A stretch of 39,661 nt of DNA, from positions 1 through 39,661 of IMG/VR virus record IMGVR_UViG_3300025674_000113. One strand, 5' to 3'. Positions 31,585 to 37,900 of the stretch are shown one piece after another. A model generated the notes under the pieces. The model was given only the letters and a program-made list of their open reading frames with translations, did no database searches and had not been told where the DNA came from. This DNA is from a virus. The translations under genes and the position numbers were made by a program. How positions within the stretch are numbered: the first letter of the stretch is position 1; each line of letters starts with the position of its first letter.

Positions 31585-32859
31585 ATGTTAAAGAAAATAC
31601 AAGAAAGGATATTTCCCTTTTTAATCGCTACCTCTGCCCTGTCAGTCTCTGCTTCGGCCGCTTTCTATTCAGTTAGCGGCCTTAGCAAACTCTTTGCTGG
31701 AGCAGCTTTTGCTGTTATTATTATGGCAGCATCTTTAGAAGTAGCTAAATTAGTAATTGCTTCCTTACTTTATCAATATCGTAAAACATTACCTCGAGGA
31801 TTAAAAATCTATCTAACCACAGCCGCAGCTGTTTTAGTTTTAATTACTAGTATGGGTATTTATGGTTTCTTATCTGCTGCTTATCAAGAAACAGCTAATA
31901 AAGCAGGCAATATTGATGCCCAAATTGCTTTAATAGAAACTAAACGAGATAATGTTAGGGATCAGTTAGCGGTATATAACGCGGAAAAAAGCACCATTAA
32001 TGAGGCTGTATCTGATTTGAGATCTGGCTTATCAAACAACACTATACAATATAAAGACAGGGAAACTGGTGAAATTATTACAACCACTTCTAGTTCAACT
32101 CGTAAAGCATTAGAAAGACAATTAGATCAAGCAATTGAAAGGCAAACTGAACTAAATACTAAAATAGATGGTTTAAATACTCAATTATTTGATTATGAAA
32201 CCGAAATAGTAGAAATTCAAACTAGTAATGATCTAGCAGGTGAATTAGGCCCACTTAAATACCTTTCAGGTTTAACTGGGATCCCAATGGATAAAATTAT
32301 TAATATACTTCTTTTAACTATTATTTTTGTATTTGATCCTTTAGCTATTGCCCTTGTAATTGCAGCAAACTTTGCTTTTGAACAAATTAGAAAAAAATAT
32401 AAAGAAAATCTTTATGGAGAAAAAGTAATAATCAAAGATGATGTTTCATATCCGGAACCTCAGGTTGAACCTGAGAATTCGGATATAGATTATGATCCTA
32501 TGCAAACCATTATTGATAATGATCAAGAAATAAGATTGTGGGATAATACTTTACAAGATGGTTTAGACGAAATCGAAGAATCTTCAGAAGAGGAAGAAGA
32601 AGATGAAGATTTAGAAATTTTAGAAAATAATCCTCCTTTTGCTGAAGGTTATATAGAAAAAGAATCTAATGAACTAGATCTAAACCAGGATGGAGTTATT
32701 GATAGTGAAGAAATCAAACAAGCTAAAGAAAAAATTCAATTTTTAGAACAACAATTGGTTCCTGGATTATCTACTTTTAGAAAAAATAAAATCCAAGGAG
32801 AAATTGAGAGAATAAAATCATCACTCCCACCAGATAATGATTTAACAATACTTTATTAA
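31585..32859 (+). CDS. Membrane coiled-coil protein with C-terminal EF-hand loop
   Basis: A 424-residue protein. Residues 9-100 hold three or so membrane segments (AGAAFAVIIMAASLEVAKLV, YLTTAAAVLVLITSMGIYGF). Residues 110-215 are coiled coil. A further membrane segment lies near 235-265 (IINILLLTIIFVFDPLAIAL). A very acidic stretch (SSEEEEEDEDLEIL) precedes an EF-hand calcium loop at residues 365-376: D-x-N-x-D-G-x-I-D-x-x-E, all canonical ligand positions filled. The final part is again helical. No family is recognised. It may sense calcium or organise the membrane during infection; both are guesses. Confidence 0.75.
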   Translation: MLKKIQERIFPFLIATSALSVSASAAFYSVSGLSKLFAGAAFAVIIMAASLEVAKLVIASLLYQYRKTLPRGLKIYLTTAAAVLVLITSMGIYGFLSAAYQETANKAGNIDAQIALIETKRDNVRDQLAVYNAEKSTINEAVSDLRSGLSNNTIQYKDRETGEIITTTSSSTRKALERQLDQAIERQTELNTKIDGLNTQLFDYETEIVEIQTSNDLAGELGPLKYLSGLTGIPMDKIINILLLTIIFVFDPLAIALVIAANFAFEQIRKKYKENLYGEKVIIKDDVSYPEPQVEPENSDIDYDPMQTIIDNDQEIRLWDNTLQDGLDEIEESSEEEEEDEDLEILENNPPFAEGYIEKESNELDLNQDGVIDSEEIKQAKEKIQFLEQQLVPGLSTFRKNKIQGEIERIKSSLPPDNDLTILY

Positions 32860-32861
32860 AT

Positions 32862-32895
32862 ATTTGGAGACCCGAAAGGGTCTTCGTATATTTAC
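32862..32895 (+). promoter_or_regulatory. Duplicated promoter element, copy 1
   Basis: TTG at 32864-32866, 20 bases, TATATTTAC at 32887-32895. The spacer holds a dyad, AGACCC-GAAA-GGGTCT (32868-32883). The 34-base block recurs at 34188-34221 with one mismatch. An RNA starting near 32901 would have a very short leader, favouring the ATG at 32912 for the next gene. Confidence 0.7.
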
Positions 32896-32911
32896 CCTGT
32901 AAATGAGAGTT

Positions 32912-33400
32912 ATGAAAAAACGAGTATTATATCTTCATGGACTCGAAAGCCAACAAGGTGGTGAAAAAGTAGAGTTTTTAGCGGATAAATGTTATGTCCA
33001 TGCCCCCACTATGGATTATAGCCGAAAAGATATCTTCCCTTTCCTTACTCAAATGGTGGAAGATTTCGATCCTGATCTTATTATTGGTAGTAGTATGGGG
33101 GGTTATAGTGCACTTATGTTAAATGCTCTTTATAATGTACCTGTAATTGCTTTTAATCCTGCACTTCATAGTAGAAGTTTTGATCCAAATTTCCCTAATT
33201 TTGTTGAACAACATTTTCCCCAAAATGCTAGAATTATCTTAGGTGAAGAAGATACTATTATCGATCCTAATAAAACTTTAGAATATTTAAAAGATAGAAT
33301 TAAATTCAATCATCCAAATCTTAAAATTGAGAGTGTTGATAAAATGGGACATAGAGTACCATTTGATATATTTATAAACAAAATCGCGCATGAGCTTTAA
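32912..33400 (+). CDS. YqiA/UPF0227-like esterase (alpha/beta hydrolase)
   Basis: A 162-residue alpha/beta hydrolase from the ATG at 32912. An ATG at 32903 would add three residues but lies at the predicted transcript start. It begins KKRVLYLHGLESQQGG and has the nucleophile elbow IIGSSMGGYSA (Ser61), an acidic residue in LGEEDTIIDP, and the catalytic His in DKMGHRVPF. This matches the YqiA/YcfP esterase group, whose natural substrates are poorly known. Possible roles are hydrolysis of an ester or acyl group on a host metabolite or surface molecule. It overlaps the next gene by 11 bases. Confidence 0.85.
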   Translation: MKKRVLYLHGLESQQGGEKVEFLADKCYVHAPTMDYSRKDIFPFLTQMVEDFDPDLIIGSSMGGYSALMLNALYNVPVIAFNPALHSRSFDPNFPNFVEQHFPQNARIILGEEDTIIDPNKTLEYLKDRIKFNHPNLKIESVDKMGHRVPFDIFINKIAHEL

Positions 33401-33959
33401 TTTACACGGTTGGTTTAAAAAACAATATCTTAAAGAAGAATCTGGTTTTGAAAAAAATCAATGGGTTAATCTCACAGATGATGAGAAAGATGAATTTGCT
33501 GAAGAGTTATTTGATTTAATTAATACAGCGTATGCCCCTATTGGGGGTCATCCTAATTACAAATCCCCAGCTGATATAATTGGAGCTGAAAGAGATGCTG
33601 ACTATATGGTAATTGATTTAGATGATGATCCTGAATTTGATGCTCTAAAAGTTTCCAAGAAAAAAGAATTTGGAAATAAATCAGTAGCAATGGGGCATGA
33701 TGGTTCAGCAGAAGCTAAAAGAGCAGCTATCAATATTACAGTTTTGCTTTTAAAACAACCTGGGTATTTTGTTGAAGTATCAGGTAAATTAAAAGATATT
33801 TTACAATCAAAAGGAGCCCCAATCATTACAGATGAAAAAATTATCCGTAAAATTTTAAAAGGTAAAGACATCGAAATGAATGATGATGGTTCTTACCAAA
33901 GAGAAATTGGGGGTAAAATATTTACTAAAATATTAATGGGTAAACCTCTTATCAAGTAA
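33390..33959 (+). CDS. Hypothetical protein, possibly GNAT-like
   Basis: A 189-residue protein. The central part has LINTAYAPIGGHPNYKSPAD, DYMVIDLDDDPEFDALKVSK, SVAMGHDGSAEAKRAAIN and KQPGYFVEVSGKLKDIL. I recall similar sequences in other T4-like phages, sometimes labelled acetyltransferase-like, but no clear acetyl-CoA binding loop (Q/RxxGxG/A) is visible here, so the activity is uncertain. Basic C-terminus. It overlaps the esterase gene by 11 bases and is probably co-expressed with it. Confidence 0.65.
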   Translation: MSFNLHGWFKKQYLKEESGFEKNQWVNLTDDEKDEFAEELFDLINTAYAPIGGHPNYKSPADIIGAERDADYMVIDLDDDPEFDALKVSKKKEFGNKSVAMGHDGSAEAKRAAINITVLLLKQPGYFVEVSGKLKDILQSKGAPIITDEKIIRKILKGKDIEMNDDGSYQREIGGKIFTKILMGKPLIK

Positions 33960-34005
33960 AAAATATGTGATCGTGAATTCCGTAATTAGTACAATTAGGG
34001 TCTTG

Positions 34006-34098
34006 TCAGCAAATAGGTTGATCATTCACAGCTACACCTTCTGATACAGCACAACTAGCCAATGTTAATAATACTACAAATGCAAAAATCTTTTTCAT
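34006..34098 (-). CDS. Tiny lipoprotein on the minus strand, possibly truncated by TGA
   Basis: On the minus strand an ATG at 34098 opens a 30-residue frame beginning MKKIFAFVVLLTLASC, a textbook lipoprotein signal: two Lys, a hydrophobic core and the lipobox LASC with Cys16. The mature part would be only 15 residues, ending PIC before TGA (34006-34008). If the TGA is passed, the frame stays open for 17 more codons (QDPNC, then TNYGIHDHIFFT) to a second TGA at 33952. The stop may therefore be a nonsense mutation (for example TGG to TGA) or a sequencing error. It is the only minus-strand gene I support. Phage lipoproteins often block superinfection, as T5 Llp does, but this role is inference. 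Confidence 0.55.
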   Translation of the reverse strand: MKKIFAFVVLLTLASCAVSEGVAVNDQPIC

Positions 34099-34143
34099 AT
34101 GTTTGATTTTAATTATTAATAATTTGGCGATTATACATATTAA

Positions 34144-34181
34144 CGTCATACGCGTCATCATAAAGTTATAAAAGACGTCAT
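34144..34181 (+). repeat. Three CGTCAT direct repeats between divergent genes
   Basis: CGTCAT at 34144-34149, 34153-34158 and 34176-34181, between the minus-strand lipoprotein start and the + strand promoter at 34188. The placement suggests binding sites for a regulator of one or both genes. Confidence 0.5.
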
Positions 34182-34187
34182 ATGAAA

Positions 34188-34221
34188 ATTTGGAGACCCG
34201 AAAGGGCCTTCGTATATTTAC
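34188..34221 (+). promoter_or_regulatory. Duplicated promoter element, copy 2
   Basis: TTG at 34190-34192, 20 bases, TATATTTAC at 34213-34221. Identical to 32862-32895 except for C at 34207, which breaks one pair of the spacer dyad. It drives the cluster of small genes that begins at 34243. Confidence 0.7.
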
Positions 34222-34242
34222 GGCATAAAGATAATTAAGGTT

Positions 34243-34416
34243 ATGTATTTAGATATTGAAGTTCAAGCAGATCGTTACGAAGTAGAGCAAGAGCTCCTTC
34301 AAGAAATGGCAAAAGAAGAATTTACTAAAAAGCATCAACCACGTCAAATGAATGAACGTGAGAGAGCAAGTTTAAAAACATTCAACGAACAATTAGAAAA
34401 TAGTTTTAAAAAATAA
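34243..34416 (+). CDS. Small charged hypothetical protein
   Basis: A 57-residue frame from ATG 34243 to TAA 34416. It begins MYLDIEVQADRYEVEQELLQ, is rich in Glu, Lys, Gln and Arg, and is probably all helical. It starts 21 bases after a strong promoter-like element and uses the GTTATG start context common here, which supports a real gene. Five bases separate it from the next gene. Function unknown; small charged proteins made early by phages often target host machinery. Confidence 0.65.
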   Translation: MYLDIEVQADRYEVEQELLQEMAKEEFTKKHQPRQMNERERASLKTFNEQLENSFKK

Positions 34417-34421
34417 GAGTT

Positions 34422-34760
34422 ATGAAAAAACATTTTGAATCAGCTACAGAAAAATTTGAGTTCACTGTTAATTTAGGTGGATGGAGAGGTAAAAAAGTAT
34501 TTGAATTTTCCCCTAAAGATGAAGAATCATGGTCATCAGCTACAGTCCGTGAATTAAGTTTGTTTGGTAAAAGCATGAATGTTCATTCAATTACAAAACA
34601 AGGATTGATGTTGTATGATTTTGATATGCTAGATAATAAACTTACTGCTAAAATCAAATTTAAAGATATTGAATTAGGTAATACATTAGATGAACCTAAA
34701 GAAATTCCTGGATTTGAAGGTACCACAGATGCATTAAATAATCTTTCAATTTTTAAATAA
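34422..34760 (+). CDS. Hypothetical protein
   Basis: A 112-residue protein of unknown function, with segments KFEFTVNLGGWRGKKVFEFS, ATVRELSLFGKSMNVHSITK and LMLYDFDMLDNKLTAKIKFK, suggesting a beta-rich globular fold. No signal peptide. It is second in a run of small, closely spaced genes that share one promoter, with three bases to the next gene. Confidence 0.6.
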   Translation: MKKHFESATEKFEFTVNLGGWRGKKVFEFSPKDEESWSSATVRELSLFGKSMNVHSITKQGLMLYDFDMLDNKLTAKIKFKDIELGNTLDEPKEIPGFEGTTDALNNLSIFK

Positions 34761-34763
34761 GTT

Positions 34764-34976
34764 ATGGTGAGTGATTTGTCAACAAAATACGCTGAAAAAA
34801 CAGGTAAACTTAGAGGTACAATGTCTTGGGTTGCCTTATACGAAGACATCCCAAATGAAGCATTTAAAAAACTAGCTCGTTGTCTTATTGAAGTGGGTGA
34901 GGAAGGAGATATATTAGACGATCAAATGAAAGGTTGGCTAATGGAGGCAGCTGAAAAAAGAGGCATTACATTATAA
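34764..34976 (+). CDS. Small hypothetical protein
   Basis: A 70-residue, probably helical and acidic protein, with GTMSWVALYEDIPNEAFKKL and ILDDQMKGWLMEAAEKRGIT. Nothing in it is recognised. Tight spacing on both sides (three and two bases) places it in the same operon as its neighbours. Confidence 0.55.
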   Translation: MVSDLSTKYAEKTGKLRGTMSWVALYEDIPNEAFKKLARCLIEVGEEGDILDDQMKGWLMEAAEKRGITL

Positions 34977-34978
34977 GT

Positions 34979-35518
34979 ATGGGTAGTTACGGATTTATCA
35001 AAGAAAGTTGTATTGGTCACAGTCGAGAGGTTGTTGAAGAGCATATTGCAAAACTCCAACCACTCAATTATAACCAATTTCGTTGGTGGCGTACTCATAC
35101 TGACAATGTTAAACCACTTGGCAAACGTGCTCCTCTCAAAGACCGAATTGTAAATGGTGATTTTGAACCATCATCTTATTTTTGGCAAGCTCAATTAGCT
35201 TTACACAAAGCAAAAACAAAAGTTGACTTACATAAAGATGATTCTCAAACTCAATATGAAAAATTAAGATTGGACCTTGCTAGATACAGAAAATTGATGG
35301 CAGATTTTCAAAAAGAAGAAAAAGAAAGATATCAAGCTATATTTGATGCTTTTACTTCTGCATATAAAATATCCCATCAAGAACTTGAAGATGATTTTTT
35401 AAATTGGTCTGGAGATTTACTTTCATTTTATTATAAAGCTGAAGGGTCTTATAGGAAGACACCTGCTGAAGTTCGAAAACGTAAACGACTTAATAAACCT
35501 TTAGAAGAAAAACAATGA
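34979..35518 (+). CDS. Hypothetical helical protein
   Basis: A 179-residue protein. The N-terminal part contains RWWRTHTDNVKPLGKRAPLK. The middle is long helix (EKLRLDLARYRKLMADFQKE). The C-terminus is strongly basic (TPAEVRKRKRLNKPLEEK), suggesting contact with nucleic acid or another acidic partner. No family is recognised. Its stop overlaps the start of the T9SS-type gene (ATGA at 35515-35518), so the two are translationally coupled. Confidence 0.6.
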   Translation: MGSYGFIKESCIGHSREVVEEHIAKLQPLNYNQFRWWRTHTDNVKPLGKRAPLKDRIVNGDFEPSSYFWQAQLALHKAKTKVDLHKDDSQTQYEKLRLDLARYRKLMADFQKEEKERYQAIFDAFTSAYKISHQELEDDFLNWSGDLLSFYYKAEGSYRKTPAEVRKRKRLNKPLEEKQ

Positions 35519-36330
35519 AATATTTTTATTTACTAGTTCTTTTATTTGCATTTAATTTTACATTTTCTCAAACACTCTCAGATAGTATTACGGTTTGTGA
35601 GGGAAATAGTGTAGATTATAAGGCTTTTAATCCCTCTGCTGTAAGTTGGGAATGGGGGTTTGAGGGAGGAGTTCCTGACACCTCAACACAACAAAACCCT
35701 CAAAACATTAATTACCCCACAGTAGGGGAATTTATAACTTTTTGTATTTCTACCTTCAATAATGGAGATAAGGATACAAATTATTTAAAGGTTAAAGTTA
35801 GAACTGATTTACTCGATTCTATCGATCTAAGTGATACTATAATGTGTGAGGGGGGTGGTTTAACATTGGATGCTGGTTTTGATGATTCTAATCCTAGAAT
35901 TAATTATTTATGGACTTCACCCACTCTCAGTATTGATGATATTTTTGTTGAAACCAAAACCCTACAAGTAGATAAACCTGGACTCTATAATATCAGAGTT
36001 TTTACTGCTTGTAACTTTGTGGAAAAGACTATAGAGGTAAAAGGAACTCAATGTAGTTCAATTATTCATATTCCAAATGCTTTTACCCCTGAGGGGAATG
36101 GTTTAAATGAGACTTATTCTGTTTATGTAGGAGAACATAAAACTTTTAATTTAAGAATTTTTAATAGGTGGGGTGAAAAAATTTATGAAACTAATAACCC
36201 CAACTTTAGATGGAATGGAAATTATAAAAATGTTCCTGTTCAACCAGGGGCATATGTTGTTGTTGTAGAAGTTTCTACTGAGAGCTTTGTTACTCAAAGA
36301 TATATGAGTACCGTTAATGTAATAAGATAA
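35515..36330 (+). CDS. Secreted PKD/Ig-like protein with T9SS C-terminal domain (CHU_C, gliding-motility-associated type)
   Basis: A 271-residue protein with a Sec signal peptide, KYFYLLVLLFAFNFTFSQ, likely cut before Gln19 as is common in flavobacteria. Residues 25-95 form a PKD-like domain (SVDYKAFNPSAVSWEWGFEG, TVGEFITFC). Residues 105-175 are a second Ig-like unit. Residues 184-271 read as the type B T9SS sorting domain (CHU_C): IPNAFTPEGNGLNETYSVY, LRIFNRWGEKIYET, WNGNYKNVPVQPGAYVVVVE, ending STVNVIR. The consensus FTPNGDGIND is slightly degenerate. The host T9SS should carry it to the cell surface or medium. It is probably made during infection to alter the host surface, for example to exclude other phages, which is inference. 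Confidence 0.88.
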   Translation: MKYFYLLVLLFAFNFTFSQTLSDSITVCEGNSVDYKAFNPSAVSWEWGFEGGVPDTSTQQNPQNINYPTVGEFITFCISTFNNGDKDTNYLKVKVRTDLLDSIDLSDTIMCEGGGLTLDAGFDDSNPRINYLWTSPTLSIDDIFVETKTLQVDKPGLYNIRVFTACNFVEKTIEVKGTQCSSIIHIPNAFTPEGNGLNETYSVYVGEHKTFNLRIFNRWGEKIYETNNPNFRWNGNYKNVPVQPGAYVVVVEVSTESFVTQRYMSTVNVIR

Positions 36331-36332
36331 AA

Positions 36333-36665
36333 ATGAGTTTAGATTTAGATAAATTAACAAAAAATCTAAAAAAAGCACTAGACAGTATGACTCAAGAAGA
36401 TTGGGATGAGTTTAATGCTAAAATAGATGAGGGGAAAGAGGATGTTCCAATGGGGTGGATCAGTATTGATGATTTTTTACCTGCATGGATGGGTGAAGAT
36501 GTATGGAAAGGGTATTCCACATATAAAGTTAAATATGAGGATGGTACTGAGGATGAATCATTTGTTACTGACCACACCACGTGGTATTATCGAGTTAAAG
36601 ATGATGGGATTACCCATTGGTATAACGATGGTAGGATTAAAAGAGGTTATCCTAATAATAGGTAA
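36333..36665 (+). CDS. DUF551-like hypothetical protein
   Basis: A 110-residue protein. From residue 40 it follows the DUF551 pattern seen in many phage proteins: MGWISIDDFLPAWMGEDVWK near the start, a central beta-rich stretch, and DGITHWYNDGRIKRGYP near the end (DUF551 typically has WI-LP, then VTHWMPLP). The N-terminal 35 residues are an added charged helix. Function of the family is unknown. It starts two bases after the T9SS-type gene. Confidence 0.65.
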   Translation: MSLDLDKLTKNLKKALDSMTQEDWDEFNAKIDEGKEDVPMGWISIDDFLPAWMGEDVWKGYSTYKVKYEDGTEDESFVTDHTTWYYRVKDDGITHWYNDGRIKRGYPNNR

Positions 36666-36668
36666 GTT

Positions 36669-36959
36669 ATGAGTAAAGAAAAACTTGAAAAAAAGTATAT
36701 TTTATCAATGTGTGTTGACATATTTGAGAAGGTTATAAATGATGAAGAAAGGGCTTATCTTGAAGTTAGAACAACCCATCCTCTCCCTGCAGATAAAATG
36801 TGTAATATATTAATATCTGCCTTAACAATGGTTATCCGAGGATGTGATTATTCAGATATAGATTTTAAATCTCATGATTTGGTAAAGGAATCTATATCTA
36901 AATTAACTGAACTTTATACTGATCCCTTAGAATTTAATGATGTTAAATTGCACTCTTAA
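36669..36959 (+). CDS. Small hypothetical protein
   Basis: A 96-residue, mostly helical protein with CVDIFEKVINDEERAYLEVR and CNILISALTMVIRGCDYSDI. No motif is recognised and there is no membrane segment or signal peptide. It is last in the run that starts at 34243. A promoter-like site follows its stop. Confidence 0.55.
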   Translation: MSKEKLEKKYILSMCVDIFEKVINDEERAYLEVRTTHPLPADKMCNILISALTMVIRGCDYSDIDFKSHDLVKESISKLTELYTDPLEFNDVKLHS

Positions 36960-36972
36960 ATTTACATAGAAT

Positions 36973-37005
36973 GTGGAAATTTTTAAATTAAGTTTTATAT
37001 TTATC
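36973..37005 (+). promoter_or_regulatory. Bacteroidota-type promoter-like site
   Basis: GTG at 36973-36975 (a variant of TTG), 20 bases, then TATATTTATC at 36996-37005. The ATG at 37019 follows 13 bases later. It would serve the small membrane protein and the TGT-like gene behind it. Confidence 0.45.
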
Positions 37006-37018
37006 AAAATAAAAAATT

Positions 37019-37114
37019 ATGAATCGTAATCAAAAAGAAGCTACACTTTACGTTGTGGTTTCAATTTTAACACTTACTACAATTATTTTAACTGCTATAA
37101 TTTTAGAAAATTAA
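37019..37114 (+). CDS. 31-residue single-pass membrane peptide
   Basis: A very short gene with ATG at 37019 and TAA at 37112-37114. After a polar start (MNRNQKEATLY) it has one hydrophobic segment, VVVSILTLTTIILTAIIL, and ends EN. A promoter-like site 13 bases upstream and a next gene four bases downstream support it. Function unknown. Confidence 0.5.
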   Translation: MNRNQKEATLYVVVSILTLTTIILTAIILEN

Positions 37115-37118
37115 ATTT

Positions 37119-37898
37119 ATGAAAGTATCCCACGAGTTTCCTTTTTATCTCTTAAATATAAGTCTTAAGTATAATGACTACCAATACTGCCTCCCCCACC
37201 TCTTAGATAAAGAACCCGAATATGCTGAGTTTTTTAAGAAATATAAAAAAGATGGAGGGTATATTATAATGGATAACTCACTCCATGAATTGGGGGAAGC
37301 ATATAATGAAAATAGGTTGTTGTATTGGATTGAAGAACTAAAACCTAATGAATTTATTGTTCCTGATGTGTGGGAAAACTGTAATGCTTCTATAGCAAAT
37401 GCTATAACATGGTCAGAGAAAAAACTCCCAGAGGGAGTAGAAAGGGTAGCAGTAGTGCAAGCTAAAAACATTGATGAAGCTACTCATTGTTATCAGACAT
37501 ATAAAAATCGAGGTTATAAGAAAATAGCTTTTTCATATGGAGCAGAATATTATAACAACATAGTAAAACATTACAACAGAGATTTAGGAAAAGCTATGGG
37601 TAGGATTCAAGTAATATTTAGACTCCTTAATGAAAATGTTATCTCTCCCAATGACAGAGTACACCTCTTGGGATGCTCAGTCCCTCAAGAATTTAAATGG
37701 TATGATAAACTTAGTTGTATAGAATCTATTGATACATCAAATCCTATTATGGCTACTATTGATGGTATTAGATATGAAGATGGGGGATTACAACATAAAC
37801 CTAAATCTAACATTCAAGACAATTTTTATGAATTTGATATTGATACTTTCTTGTTAGACTTTAACTTAAAGAAATTTAGGAAAATAAATAATTTATAA
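37119..37898 (+). CDS. TGT-fold enzyme, probable DpdA-like DNA 7-deazaguanine transglycosylase
   Basis: A 259-residue protein with the barrel-type motif order of tRNA-guanine transglycosylases: GGYIIMDNSLHELGEA (Asp52, TGT nucleobase-pocket position), NEFIVPDVWENCNASIANAI (Asp83), VERVAVVQAKNIDEA (Gln114), KKIAFSYG, DRVHLLGCSVPQEF, and IESIDTSNPIMATIDGIRY, where Asp205 matches the catalytic Asp of TGTs. It is much shorter than bacterial TGT (about 375 residues) and shows no C-terminal zinc cysteines, as in phage DpdA proteins. These swap guanine in DNA for a 7-deazaguanine base. The nearby QueC-like gene supports this over a tRNA substrate. Fold is likely; substrate is inferred. Confidence 0.72.
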   Translation: MKVSHEFPFYLLNISLKYNDYQYCLPHLLDKEPEYAEFFKKYKKDGGYIIMDNSLHELGEAYNENRLLYWIEELKPNEFIVPDVWENCNASIANAITWSEKKLPEGVERVAVVQAKNIDEATHCYQTYKNRGYKKIAFSYGAEYYNNIVKHYNRDLGKAMGRIQVIFRLLNENVISPNDRVHLLGCSVPQEFKWYDKLSCIESIDTSNPIMATIDGIRYEDGGLQHKPKSNIQDNFYEFDIDTFLLDFNLKKFRKINNL

Positions 37899-37900
37899 TA

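Noticed and set aside
32868-32883. GAAA-loop hairpin as an intrinsic terminator for the EF-hand gene
   Set aside because: The stem has only six pairs, no T run follows, and it sits between the -33 and -7 boxes of a duplicated promoter whose second copy breaks the pairing.
34006-34008. Alternative genetic code with TGA read as Trp
   Set aside because: The other genes are full length with standard stops and use TGG for Trp. TGA also ends the genes at 25536 and 35518 in ordinary ATGA overlaps, so one TGA in a tiny gene is not evidence for recoding.
36427-36672. Overlapping + strand open frame within the DUF551-like gene
   Set aside because: A shadow frame with Met/Gly-biased, non-protein-like sequence; the 110-residue frame matches a known family pattern.
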